From: Pseudomonas sp. P818
GTDB taxonomy: Bacteria > Pseudomonadota > Gammaproteobacteria > Pseudomonadales > Pseudomonadaceae
Assembly: GCF_000418555.1 (NCBI RefSeq)
Contig: NZ_ATKM01000019.1
Location: 62,001 to 126,000, forward strand
Reading direction: 5' to 3'
Length of the DNA stretch: 64,000 bases
The position numbers were made by a program, and so were the translations under genes. Every line of letters starts with the position of its first letter. Positions within the stretch are counted from its first letter, which is position 1. Below the pieces are notes generated by a model that had not been told where the DNA came from, did not search any database, and saw only the letters and a program-made list of their open reading frames with translations. Positions 18,433-27,295 of the stretch are shown piece by piece.

Positions 18433-20094
18433 TCATGCGCTCACCGCGCAATCAGGCTCGTGCTGCGACACCTTGCTTATCACCGCGCGCGCATCGGCGG
18501 CGATCATCTGCGCGGCCTTCTCCGCGATCATCAGCACTGGCGAGCAGGTATTGCCGGAGGTGATGGTCGGCATGATGGAGGCATCGACCACCCGCAAACC
18601 GGCGATGCCGTGCACGCGCAGGCGGGCATCGACCACCGCGCCCTGCCCCTGGCCCATGGCGCAGGTGCCGACCGGATGGAAGATGGTGGTGCCGATCTCC
18701 CCCGCAGCGCGCTGCAGATCGGCCTCGCTCTGGTAATCCGGCCCGGGCTTGTACTCCTGCGGCCGGCAGCCGGCCAGGGCAGGTGCAGCGACGATGCGCC
18801 GGGTCAGGCGGATGGCATCGGCGGCCACCTGCAGATCCCGCTCGTCGCTCAGGTAGTTGGGCTGGATCGAAGGCGCGACAGCTGCGTCCACAGAGGTGAT
18901 CGCGACACGACCACGACTGTGCGGGCGCAAGTTGCACACCGAGGCGGTAAAGGCCGGGAAATCGTGCAAGGGCTCGCCAAAGCGCTCCAGCGACAGCGGC
19001 TGCACGTGATACTGCAGGTTGGCACGCGCCTGGCCGGGGTCGGATTTGGCGAAGGCGCCCAACTGGCTGGGCGCCATGGACAGCGGCCCACTGCGCTTGA
19101 GCAGGTATTCCAGGCCCATGCCCAGCTTGCCCCAGGGCGTGGCGACGATGCGATTGAGCGTCTTCACCCCCTCGACGCGGTAGATCAGGCGCAACTGCAG
19201 GTGATCCTGCAGGTTCTCGCCGACGCCCGGCAGCTCATGCTTCACCCCGATGCCGAGGTGCTCGAGCAGCGCACGCGGACCGATGCCGGAACGCTGCAGC
19301 AAGGCCGGCGAGCCGATGGCGCCGGCGCAGAGAACGATCTCGCGGCGCGCCGCCACCCGTAGCGCCCGCCCCTGCCAGCGCAGCCACAGCGCACTGGCGC
19401 GGCCGCCCTCCAGCTCCAGGCGCTCGGCTTCGGCGCCGGTCAGCACCTGCAGATTCGCACGCTGGCGAATATCGCGGAGAAAGGCCTTGGAGGCGTTCCA
19501 GCGCACGCCGCGTTTCTGGTTGACCTGAAAGTAGCTGCAGCCCTCGTTGTCGCCGCCATTGAAGTCATCGATGCGGGCGATGCCGCTCTGCGCCGCCGCC
19601 TCACGGAAGGCTTCGAGAATGTCCCAGGACAGGCGCTGGCGCTCGACCCGCCACTCGCCATCGCCGCCATGCAGGTCGCTGGCGCCGGCAAAGTGATTTT
19701 CCGATCGCTTGAACAGCGGCAGCACGTCACGCCAGGCCCAACCGGGATTGCCGGCCGCCGCCCAACCGTCGTAATCGGCCGCCTGGCCACGCATGTAGAT
19801 CATGCCGTTGATCGACGAGCAGCCGCCGAGCACCCTGCCGCGCGGGTACTTCAGCGCGCGCCCGTGCAGGCCGGGGTCGGCCTCGGTGTTGTAGCACCAG
19901 TCGGTACGCGGGTTGCCGATGCAATAGAGGTAACCGACGGGAATATGGATCCAGGGGTAGTTGTCGCGCCCGCCTGCCTCGATCAGCAGCACGCTGACGC
20001 CAGGGTCGGCAGATAGCCGATTGGCCAGCAGGCAGCCGGCCGGGCCGGCACCGACGATCAGATAGTCATAGGTATCCAGGGGCGCTTGCGACAT
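18433..20094 (-). CDS. GMC-family FAD-dependent oxidoreductase (choline dehydrogenase/AlkJ type)
   Basis: A 553-residue glucose-methanol-choline oxidoreductase. The N-terminal FAD motif YDYLIVGAGPAGCLLANRL is followed by the GMC signatures GRVLGGCSSINGMIY and GAIGSPALLQRSGIGP, and the C-terminal catalytic His region reads FHPVGTCAMG. Such enzymes oxidise alcohols to aldehydes using FAD; the closest kinds are choline and long-chain alcohol dehydrogenases, and the substrate cannot be told from the sequence. I chose the second ATG because GAGGATGCCC precedes it. It stands alone, divergent from the SulP transporter. Confidence 0.92.
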   Translation of the reverse strand: MSQAPLDTYDYLIVGAGPAGCLLANRLSADPGVSVLLIEAGGRDNYPWIHIPVGYLYCIGNPRTDWCYNTEADPGLHGRALKYPRGRVLGGCSSINGMIYMRGQAADYDGWAAAGNPGWAWRDVLPLFKRSENHFAGASDLHGGDGEWRVERQRLSWDILEAFREAAAQSGIARIDDFNGGDNEGCSYFQVNQKRGVRWNASKAFLRDIRQRANLQVLTGAEAERLELEGGRASALWLRWQGRALRVAARREIVLCAGAIGSPALLQRSGIGPRALLEHLGIGVKHELPGVGENLQDHLQLRLIYRVEGVKTLNRIVATPWGKLGMGLEYLLKRSGPLSMAPSQLGAFAKSDPGQARANLQYHVQPLSLERFGEPLHDFPAFTASVCNLRPHSRGRVAITSVDAAVAPSIQPNYLSDERDLQVAADAIRLTRRIVAAPALAGCRPQEYKPGPDYQSEADLQRAAGEIGTTIFHPVGTCAMGQGQGAVVDARLRVHGIAGLRVVDASIMPTITSGNTCSPVLMIAEKAAQMIAADARAVISKVSQHEPDCAVSA

Positions 20095-20273
20095 GGGCAT
20101 CCTCGCGTGTCGTTCTTGTCGTTGGCCTTCAGCCTAAAACAAGCCGGGCGCGAGGATGAATGATCTTTTGGTCTGAGGTAGCGGCTGAATGTGCGCCCAT
20201 CGACTGGCAGCTATGGTGAAGCACCCGCGCTCTGCGCTTTACTTGTAGGCAATCCTGCCCGAGCCCGTCCGCG

Positions 20274-22061
20274 ATGCCGCCAGCGCCTGCACGCAAGCCA
20301 CACACGCCGCTTCCTGCCATTTCGCAACAGCGCGGCTGGCTACGCTGGCTTCCGGGCCTGCAAACGCTCAGGGACTATCGCCTGGCCTGGTTGCCGAAAG
20401 ACCTCACCGCCGGGCTGGTGCTGACCGCCATGCTGATCCCGGTGGGCATCGCCTACGCGGAGGCCTCGGGCGTGCCAGGCATCTACGGCCTGTATGCGAC
20501 CATGGTGCCGCTGCTGGCGTATGCCCTGTTCGGCCCCAGCCGGATTCTGGTGCTCGGCCCAGACTCGGCGCTGACTGCAGTGATTCTCGCCGTGGTGCTG
20601 CCAATGTCAGGCGGCGAGCCGATGCGCGCGGTGATCCTGGCCAGCATGATGGCGGTGGTGGCCGGGCTCACCTGCATCATCGCGGGCCTGCTGCGTCTGG
20701 GCTTCATCACCGAGTTGCTGTCCAAACCGATACGCTACGGTTACATGAACGGCATCGCCCTGAGCGTGCTGATCAGCCAGACGCCCAAGCTGTTCGGCTT
20801 TTCCATCGACAGCCAGGGACCTGTGCAGGACATCTGGGCCATTGCCAATGCGCTGTTCGTTGGCCTGGCCAACTGGCCCAGCTTCATCGTCGGTGGCAGC
20901 ACCCTGGCGCTGATCCTGACACTCAAGCGCTTGCGGAAACTGCCCGGCATCCTCATCGCGGTCACGCTCGCAACCCTGGCGGTGGACCTGCTGGACCTGA
21001 GCCAGCACGGCGTCGCGACACTGGGCGAACTGCCGCAGGGCCTGCCGAGCTTCACCCTGCCCTGGCTCAGCGGCGTCGATCTTGCCAGCGTGGTGCTGGG
21101 CGGCGTGGCGGCGGCCCTGGTGGCCTTCGCCGACACCAGCGTGCTGTCGCGCACCTATGCCGCGCGCAGCGGGCGCTATGTCGACCCCAACCAGGAAATG
21201 GTCGGCCTGGGCGCAGCAAACCTCATCGGCGGCTTCTTCCAGGGCTTTCCCGTCAGCAGCAGCGCCTCGCGCACACCGGTGGCCGAGGCCGCCGGGGCGC
21301 AGACGCAGCTGACCGGAGTGGTCGGTGCCCTGACAGTGGCCGGACTGCTGATCGCCGCCCCGAACCTGATGCAATACCTGCCTGCCAGCGCCCTGGCAGC
21401 GGTGGTGATCGCCGCGGTGATCGGCCTGTTCGAGATTACCGACCTCAAGCGCATCTTCCGTGTGCAGCAGTGGGAGTTCTGGCTGTCGATGGCCTGTTTC
21501 GCCGGCGTGGCCACCTTCGGCGCCATCCCCGGCATCGGCATCGCCGTGCTGCTGGCAGTGATCGAATTTCTCTGGGACGGCTGGCGCCCCTATTACGCGG
21601 TGCTTGGCCAGGTCGACGGCATTCGCGGCTTCCACGATATAGAACGTCACCCCGAGGCCCGCCTGGTGCCCGGCCTGGTGTTGTTTCGCTGGGACGCACC
21701 GCTGTTCTTCGCCAATGCCGAACAGTTTCAGCAGTGCGTACTCAAGGCCATCGCCCAGTCACCGACGCCGGTGCGCCGCCTGGTGGTGACAGCCGAACCA
21801 GTGACCAGCATCGACGTGACCTCCGCCGACATGCTCGCCGAGCTGGAGCAGATGCTGGCCGATGCCGGCATCGAGCTGCATTTCGCCGAGGTCAAGGGTC
21901 CGGTCAAGGACAAGCTGCGCCGCTTCGGCCTGCTGCGCGAGCACGGCGAGCAACGCATCCAGCCCACGGTGGGTGCCGCCGTCGATGCCTATCTGGCCGA
22001 CCACGGCATCGACTGGTCAGGCGAGGCGCCAGCGCAAGGCCGGAGCTGGCACGCCGACTGA
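20274..22061 (+). CDS. SulP-family anion transporter with STAS domain
   Basis: A 595-residue inner-membrane protein. After a short basic N-terminus it has the SulP signature LPKDLTAGLVLTAMLIPVGI and AYAEASGVPGIYGLYA, about 12 membrane helices, then a cytoplasmic STAS domain (about 450-560). SulP proteins move sulfate, bicarbonate or other anions. Substrate is not fixed by the sequence. No good ribosome-binding site precedes the ATG, so the start is not certain. The 173-base gap before it is shared with the divergent GMC gene and shows no clear regulatory motif. Confidence 0.93.
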   Translation: MPPAPARKPHTPLPAISQQRGWLRWLPGLQTLRDYRLAWLPKDLTAGLVLTAMLIPVGIAYAEASGVPGIYGLYATMVPLLAYALFGPSRILVLGPDSALTAVILAVVLPMSGGEPMRAVILASMMAVVAGLTCIIAGLLRLGFITELLSKPIRYGYMNGIALSVLISQTPKLFGFSIDSQGPVQDIWAIANALFVGLANWPSFIVGGSTLALILTLKRLRKLPGILIAVTLATLAVDLLDLSQHGVATLGELPQGLPSFTLPWLSGVDLASVVLGGVAAALVAFADTSVLSRTYAARSGRYVDPNQEMVGLGAANLIGGFFQGFPVSSSASRTPVAEAAGAQTQLTGVVGALTVAGLLIAAPNLMQYLPASALAAVVIAAVIGLFEITDLKRIFRVQQWEFWLSMACFAGVATFGAIPGIGIAVLLAVIEFLWDGWRPYYAVLGQVDGIRGFHDIERHPEARLVPGLVLFRWDAPLFFANAEQFQQCVLKAIAQSPTPVRRLVVTAEPVTSIDVTSADMLAELEQMLADAGIELHFAEVKGPVKDKLRRFGLLREHGEQRIQPTVGAAVDAYLADHGIDWSGEAPAQGRSWHAD

Positions 22062-22069
22062 GGACGGGC

Positions 22070-22804
22070 TCAGACGCGCTGTAGCTCGATCCGCACCTGG
22101 GCCTCCAGTTCGCTCTTCAGCTCCAGCGGCAGCTTCAACTGGCGCGCCAGTTCTTCGAGGTAGGCGCGCTCCATGAAATGCTCCTCGTCCACCATCAGCA
22201 CGCTGGCCAGGTACATCTCGGCGGCCATTTCCGGCGTGCTGGCGGCACGCGCCACATCGGCAGGGTCCAGCGGCTTGTTCAGCTCGGTGTGCAGCCAGGC
22301 CTGCAGCTCGGCATCCTGTGCCAGCTTGCCGAGCTCCTCCTCGATCAACTGGCGTTCACGATCATCGACATGGCCATCGGCCTTGGCCGCCGCCACCAGG
22401 GCCTTGAGAATCGCCCGGCTGTGCTGCTCGGCCTGCGGCGCCGGCAGGCGATCGAGCGTCTGCGGCTCGACTGGCTGCGCACCACCCTGCTGGGCCTGTT
22501 GCGCCTGCCAGTTGCCGTAGGCCTTGTAGGCGAGGACGCCAAGCGCAGCCAGGCCGCCATAGACCGCCACCTTGCCACCGACCTTGCGCACCCGCTTGTT
22601 GCCCAGCAGCATGGCCAACGCAGCACCACCGCCGGCGCCCTTGAGCATCGAGCCGAGATCGCTGCCACCGCTCTTGCCCGCGCCACCGCCGAGCAGGCCA
22701 CCCAGCGCGCCGCCCAGCCCGGAAGAGGCTCCACCAGCACCTTTCTGTTGCAGCATCTCCTGACCGGATTTGAGCAGTTGATCGAGCAAGCCACGGGTAT
22801 TCAT
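22070..22804 (-). CDS. DUF533 (YebE-like) protein with TerB-like domain
   Basis: A 244-residue protein. The N-terminus is glycine-rich (about residues 22-60) and is followed by a hydrophobic stretch (GGKVAVYGGLAALGVLAYKA) that probably anchors it in the inner membrane. The C-terminal 130 residues form the acidic helical DUF533 domain, related to TerB, with AAAKADGHVDDRERQLIEEE as its signature. E. coli YebE belongs here. Function unknown. It converges tail-to-tail with the SulP gene. Confidence 0.88.
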   Translation of the reverse strand: MNTRGLLDQLLKSGQEMLQQKGAGGASSGLGGALGGLLGGGAGKSGGSDLGSMLKGAGGGAALAMLLGNKRVRKVGGKVAVYGGLAALGVLAYKAYGNWQAQQAQQGGAQPVEPQTLDRLPAPQAEQHSRAILKALVAAAKADGHVDDRERQLIEEELGKLAQDAELQAWLHTELNKPLDPADVARAASTPEMAAEMYLASVLMVDEEHFMERAYLEELARQLKLPLELKSELEAQVRIELQRV

Positions 22805-23185
22805 CGCGCATTCTCCTGAGGAAATCTCGCCGAGTGTAGGCCTCGGCCATTGGCCCGGCAGCCGCCTGAATGCTTCCAGATATTACCGCCGGGGCCGCTT
22901 GACAGCCCCTGCGTGGCCAAGCACCATCGGCCGACGATTCACGCAACGGGCTGTTCTTCATGTACGCCACCTTCGACCACCAAGCACTGCTCCCAGGTTC
23001 CATGACCTGCCAGTGCGCGTGCGTCGTCGTTGCCAAGAAATCCAAGAAACAGTCGCTCATTTGACCGGGGCGTGCTGTCCCGTCAGATGGGCTGACAGGA
23101 CAAGCGCCAGGTTCAATCCCCTTCCCGCTCGTATCCCGCCCCCTTCCTGACGGCGACCAGACGGTCAGTCGCAAGGAGTTTTCGC
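22805..23185. other. 381-base gap upstream of the DapA-family gene
   Basis: No convincing gene. It should hold the divergent promoters of the DUF533 and DapA-family genes. The one clear structure is an 11-bp inverted repeat with one G-U-compatible mismatch, TGTCCCGTCAG (23076-23086) with CTGACAGGACA (23092-23102), around a five-base loop, about 85 bases before the start codon. It lacks a T run, so it is more likely an operator or a leader hairpin than a terminator. Confidence 0.45.
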
Positions 23186-24055
23186 ATGTCCGCTTTTCAG
23201 GGTATCTGGGTGGCGCTGGTCACCCCCTTTCGTAACGGCGAGATCGATTTCGCCAGCCTCAACCGCCTGACAGCCAGGCTGCTGGAGGACGGTGTCGCGG
23301 GTCTGGTGGTCTGCGGAACCACCGGCGAAGCCGCCGCACTGAGCCAGGCCGAGCAGTTGGCGGTGCTGGATGCGGTGCTCCAGCGCGTCCCCGCACAGCG
23401 TGTGATCATGGGCCTGGCCGGTAACCAGCTGAATGCGCTGCTCGACCTGCAACGGGAAATCCAGCGCCGCCCGTTAGCCGGCCTGCTGGTACCGGCGCCC
23501 TACTACATTCGCCCGTCGCAAGCGGGGCTGGAGCACTTCTTTAGCGCACTGGCAGACGCCGCCGAGGTACCGCTGGTGCTCTACGACATCCCCTACCGCA
23601 CAGGGGTGCGCATCGAGCGCGAGACGCTGCGCCGCATCGTCCGCCACCCCAATATCCAGGCCATCAAGGACTGCGCGGGCGATGCCGAAACCACCATGGC
23701 GCTGATCGCCGATGGCCAGGTACAGGTGCTGGCCGGCGAGGACGCACAAATCTTCAATACCCTGTGTCTGGGTGGCGCAGGCGCCATCTCGGCCTCGGCG
23801 CATATTCGCACCGATCTTTACGTGGCCATGCAGCAGCGTGTGGCGCAAGGCGATCTGCAGGGTGCTCGGCAGTTGCACTATCGCCTGTTGCCCTGGATAC
23901 AGGCGGCTTTCGCCGAAGCCAACCCTTCGGCGATCAAGGCGGCGCTGGCGATGCAGGGGCTGATCGATGATGACGCGCCGCGAGCACCATTACTGCCCTG
24001 CACCGCCGAGACGCGTCAGCGCATGCAGGAGGTATTGGCCCATCTCGCGAGTTAG
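23186..24055 (+). CDS. DapA-family aldolase/dehydratase (4-hydroxy-tetrahydrodipicolinate synthase-like)
   Basis: A 289-residue TIM-barrel Schiff-base enzyme. GTTGEAAAL holds the catalytic Thr, VLYDIPYRTG holds the catalytic Tyr and substrate-binding Arg, and IKDCAGD holds the Schiff-base Lys. This set matches true dihydrodipicolinate synthase, which condenses pyruvate with aspartate semialdehyde for lysine and peptidoglycan synthesis. Pseudomonads usually carry several paralogues and the housekeeping dapA sits elsewhere, so this may be a second copy with another aldehyde substrate. A good ribosome-binding site (AAGGAG) precedes the ATG. Its last four bases overlap the recJ stop on the other strand. 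Confidence 0.9.
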   Translation: MSAFQGIWVALVTPFRNGEIDFASLNRLTARLLEDGVAGLVVCGTTGEAAALSQAEQLAVLDAVLQRVPAQRVIMGLAGNQLNALLDLQREIQRRPLAGLLVPAPYYIRPSQAGLEHFFSALADAAEVPLVLYDIPYRTGVRIERETLRRIVRHPNIQAIKDCAGDAETTMALIADGQVQVLAGEDAQIFNTLCLGGAGAISASAHIRTDLYVAMQQRVAQGDLQGARQLHYRLLPWIQAAFAEANPSAIKAALAMQGLIDDDAPRAPLLPCTAETRQRMQEVLAHLAS

Positions 24056-25761
24056 CGCGGGGCGATATGCGCCACCATCAACTGCACGCTCTCGTTGCCG
24101 CGAAACTCGTTGAGATCGAGCTTGTAGGCCACTTCGGCCCAGCGCAGCGTCGGGTTGGGCCAGACCTCGCGGTCGATGTTGAAGGCGATGCCGTCGAGCT
24201 GCACGCTGCCGCACTCGGTCTTGAGCACCAGCTTCAGGTGCCGCTCGCCGACGATGCGCTGACCCACGATCTGGAACACGCCATGGAACAGCGGCTCGGG
24301 AAAATGCTGGCCCCAGGGCCCGGCGTTGCGCAGGGCGCGAGCCAGTTCCAGGTGGAATTCGGTGGCGTCGAGCTGGCCGTCGGACAGCAGGCGGCCGGTC
24401 AGGTCGTCTTCGCACAACTGACGGCGCACCTCGGCGTCGAAGGCGGCGGCGAAGGCGCCGAAGTTTTCCTGCGGCAACGACAAGCCGGCGGCCATGGCAT
24501 GCCCGCCGAACTTGCTGATCAGCCCCGGATGGCGCGCCGCCACGGCGTCCAGCGCATCGCGGATATGCAGCCCCGGCACCGAGCGTGCCGAGCCCTTGAG
24601 CATGCCCTCACCGGCATCGGCGAAGGCGATGGCCGGGCGGTGATAGCGTTCCTTCAGGCGCGAGGCGAGGATGCCGATCACCCCCTGGTGCCAGTCCGGC
24701 TCGAACAGGCACAGGCCGAACGGCATGTCCTGCAGCGGCAGGTCCTTGAGCTGGGCCAGCGCCTCGCGCTGCATGCCCTGTTCGATGGCCTTGCGGTCCT
24801 GGTTGAGCTGATCGAGCTGCACCGCCATGTCGCGAGCCAGCGCTTCGTCGTCGCAGAGCAGACATTCGATGCCCAGGCTCATGTCGTCCAGACGCCCGGC
24901 CGCATTCAGTCGCGGGCCGAGGATGAAACCGAGATCAGTGGAAGTGATGCGCCGGTGGTCGCGCCCGGCCACTTCGAGAATCGCGCGCAGCCCGGGCCGC
25001 GCCCGACCGGCACGAATACGCGCGAGGCCCTGGTGCACCAGGATGCGGTTGTTGGCATCCAGCGGCACCACGTCGGCGACGCTGCCGAGGGCCACCAGAT
25101 CGAGCAGTTCGCCCAGGTTCGGCTCCTGGCGGCTGGTGAACCAGCCCAGCTCGCGCAGACGCGCGCGCAGCGCCAGCAGCACGTAGAACATCACCCCGAC
25201 ACCGGCCATGGCCTTGCTCGGGAAGCCGCAGCCCGGCTGGTTGGGGTTGACGATGGCATCGGCCGCCGGCAGTTCCGGGCCCGGCAGGTGGTGATCGGTG
25301 ACCAGCACCTTGAGCCCGGCGGCCTTGGCCGCGGCCACGCCATCGACGCTGGAGATGCCGTTGTCCACGGTCAGCAGCAGATCGGGCTGGCGCTGCAGCG
25401 CCACGGCGACGATTTCCGGAGTCAGGCCATAGCCGTACTCGAAGCGGTTCGGCACCAGATAGTCGACATGCGCCGCACCGAGCTGGCGCAGGCCGAGCAC
25501 GCCGACCGAGCTGGCGGTGGCGCCATCGGCATCGAAGTCGCCGACGATGAGGATGCGCTGGCGCTGCTGCAGCGCCTCGACCAGCAGTTCGACCGCCGCA
25601 TCGATGCCCTTGAGCTGCTGAAAGGGGATCAACCGCGCCAGGCCCTTGTCCAATTCTTCGGCGCACTGCACGCCACGGGCGGCGTAGAGGCGGGTGAGCA
25701 GCGGCGGCAGGTTGCCCAAGTCGGGCAGGCTTGCGGGTAGGGGGCGTAGATCGATGCGCAT
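24052..25761 (-). CDS. recJ: Single-stranded-DNA exonuclease RecJ
   Basis: A 569-residue 5'-3' single-strand exonuclease used in recombination and mismatch or base-excision repair. The DHH-domain motifs are IVGDFDADGATASSV and VTDHHLPG, and the DHHA1 motif is KFGGHAMAAGLSL. The start at 25761 (MRIDLRPLP) has GGA at a suitable distance; an upstream in-frame ATG would add six residues. It converges on the DapA-family gene with a four-base overlap. Confidence 0.97.
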   Translation of the reverse strand: MRIDLRPLPASLPDLGNLPPLLTRLYAARGVQCAEELDKGLARLIPFQQLKGIDAAVELLVEALQQRQRILIVGDFDADGATASSVGVLGLRQLGAAHVDYLVPNRFEYGYGLTPEIVAVALQRQPDLLLTVDNGISSVDGVAAAKAAGLKVLVTDHHLPGPELPAADAIVNPNQPGCGFPSKAMAGVGVMFYVLLALRARLRELGWFTSRQEPNLGELLDLVALGSVADVVPLDANNRILVHQGLARIRAGRARPGLRAILEVAGRDHRRITSTDLGFILGPRLNAAGRLDDMSLGIECLLCDDEALARDMAVQLDQLNQDRKAIEQGMQREALAQLKDLPLQDMPFGLCLFEPDWHQGVIGILASRLKERYHRPAIAFADAGEGMLKGSARSVPGLHIRDALDAVAARHPGLISKFGGHAMAAGLSLPQENFGAFAAAFDAEVRRQLCEDDLTGRLLSDGQLDATEFHLELARALRNAGPWGQHFPEPLFHGVFQIVGQRIVGERHLKLVLKTECGSVQLDGIAFNIDREVWPNPTLRWAEVAYKLDLNEFRGNESVQLMVAHIAPR

Positions 25762-25808
25762 GGGTATTCCGTATGGCACTGCGCGTCAGCCGACGCGCAG
25801 TGCTTGAG

Positions 25809-26348
25809 TCAAAGCGAAGTGGCGGCGCGGGCGGCCTGGTCGTAGAGGCCGGACATGGCCCTGAGCATGCCGGCCAGGCGATGGATTTCCTCGGGGTCGA
25901 TGTTGAGGTTCTCGAACGAGGCGATCAGGCATTCGCGGCGGATGTCGGCGTACTCCTGGCACAGGGCACGGCCCTTTTCGGTAGTGCGGTAGAACATCTC
26001 CTTGCCCTGCTTCTCGCCCTCCACCAGCGCCAGCTTGGCCAGTTTCTTCAGCGCGTAGGTGACGGTATGGGTGTCTTCGATGTTCAGCAGCAGGCAGATG
26101 TCCGCCTGGCGCTTGGCGCGATCGCGACTGGTCAGGCTGTGCAGGACCATCACATCGAGGGCGTTCATCTCCACTTCGCCGGCCGCGCGCATGCAGCGCT
26201 CCATCCAGCGCAGAAAGGCGTTGCTGGAGATGATGATGGCGAACTCGAGTTCGGAGAGCTCCTGCGACTGCTCGGCCAGGTGGGCCGACGCCACGATGGG
26301 CGAACGCGGAGAGCGGGTGGATTTGGCATCAACCATCGTGCGATCCAT
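25809..26348 (-). CDS. MarR-type winged-helix regulator divergent from pxpABC
   Basis: A 179-residue DNA-binding protein. The central region MNALDVMVLHSLTSRDR and ADICLLLNIEDTHTVTYALKKLAKLALV looks like a MarR winged helix with recognition helix, followed by a wing (EGEKQGKEMFYRTTEKG). I start it at MDRTMVDAKS; upstream in-frame codons add a tail unlike the family. It is transcribed away from pxpA across a 197-base gap containing a tandem repeat, so it probably controls that operon. Ligand unknown; 5-oxoproline is a reasonable guess. Confidence 0.85.
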   Translation of the reverse strand: MDRTMVDAKSTRSPRSPIVASAHLAEQSQELSELEFAIIISSNAFLRWMERCMRAAGEVEMNALDVMVLHSLTSRDRAKRQADICLLLNIEDTHTVTYALKKLAKLALVEGEKQGKEMFYRTTEKGRALCQEYADIRRECLIASFENLNIDPEEIHRLAGMLRAMSGLYDQAARAATSL

Positions 26349-26456
26349 GACTGCGAACGGCCGCGCGGGCCGCAGGTGAAAGTTGGCTGGCAAGCATACA
26401 GCAAAGCACAGGGACCACGGGCCAGGACCGCTCGGGAGATTTTTCAAAAACATATT

Positions 26457-26478
26457 GATGTTTTATCGATATTTTATC
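26457..26478 (+). promoter_or_regulatory. Tandem 11-bp repeat, candidate operator of pxpABC
   Basis: GATGTTTTATC and GATATTTTATC lie directly head-to-tail in a strikingly AT-rich patch (about 26445-26490) within an otherwise GC-rich sequence, about 70 bases before pxpA. One repeat per helical turn suits a cooperative regulator, most simply the divergent MarR-type protein. The centre also contains the palindrome ATCGAT. Confidence 0.5.
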
Positions 26479-26545
26479 ATCGTTATGTCAACGAGATTCC
26501 CAACCCGAACCTTCGGGCCACGTCAAAAACAACCAGAGGATCCCG

Positions 26546-27295
26546 ATGAGCCGCCTGCTCCTGAACTGCGATATCGGCGAAAGCTACGGCGCCTGGACCA
26601 TGGGTCTGGATGCCGAAGTGATGCCCTTCATCGACTGCGCCAACATCGCCTGCGGCTTTCACGCCTCGGAGCCGCTGACCATGCGCCGCACCGTGGCGCT
26701 GGCGGTCGAGCATGGCGTGCGCATCGGTGCCCACCCCGCCTACCCCGATCTGGCCGGTTTCGGCCGCCGCTCGATGGCCTGCAGCCCGGACGAGATAGAA
26801 GCCATGCTGCTCTATCAGATCGGCGCGCTCGACGGCATCTGCCGCGCCCATGGCACGCGGGTCAGCTACGTCAAGCCGCACGGCGCGCTGTACAACGACA
26901 TGATGCGCGAGCCGGCCAAACTGCGTGCGGTGATGGGCGCCGTCGCCGCCTATGACCGCGGCCTGCCGCTGATGCTGATGGCCACCCGCGACGACCGGGC
27001 GCCGCAGGCGATGGCGGACGAGTTGGGCCTGCAGCTATGGTTCGAGGCATTCGCCGACCGCGCCTACGATGCCAATGGCATGCTGCTGGCGCGCAGCCTG
27101 CCGGGCGCGGTGCACCATGGCGCGGAAACCATCGTCGCCCAGGCAGTGGCCCTGGCACGCGGCGAGGCGTTGAGCGCCAGCGACGGCAGCGCCCTCTACC
27201 TGCGCGCCGATACCCTCTGCGTGCACGGCGACAACGCCGCCTCGGTGGCGGCGGTGCAGCGTATCCGCGCCGCCCTGCAGAGCCTGCCGACATGA
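26546..27295 (+). CDS. pxpA: 5-oxoprolinase subunit A
   Basis: A 249-residue protein of the LamB/YcsF family. PxpA, PxpB and PxpC together form an ATP-dependent 5-oxoprolinase that opens pyroglutamate to glutamate, removing a spontaneous damage product of glutamine. Signature stretches are LLNCDIGESYGAW at the N-terminus, NIACGFHASEP and later VKPHGALYNDM. The ATG follows AGAGGATCCCG. It overlaps pxpB by four bases. Confidence 0.96.
   Translation: MSRLLLNCDIGESYGAWTMGLDAEVMPFIDCANIACGFHASEPLTMRRTVALAVEHGVRIGAHPAYPDLAGFGRRSMACSPDEIEAMLLYQIGALDGICRAHGTRVSYVKPHGALYNDMMREPAKLRAVMGAVAAYDRGLPLMLMATRDDRAPQAMADELGLQLWFEAFADRAYDANGMLLARSLPGAVHHGAETIVAQAVALARGEALSASDGSALYLRADTLCVHGDNAASVAAVQRIRAALQSLPT

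Noticed and set aside
22070..22804. DUF533 protein as tellurite-resistance gene
   Set aside because: Only the distant TerB-like fold supports it; no terC, terD or terZ is nearby.
24067..25740. A 557-codon open frame opposite recJ, and similar long antisense frames opposite lysS, prfB, thrC and hom
   Set aside because: These are shadows produced by high GC content; the products are His/Gln/Val/Gly-rich without domains, while the other strand has clear proteins.
26349..26453. A 35-residue N-terminal extension of the MarR-type regulator
   Set aside because: The added residues do not look like the family and would run over the likely operator and promoter.
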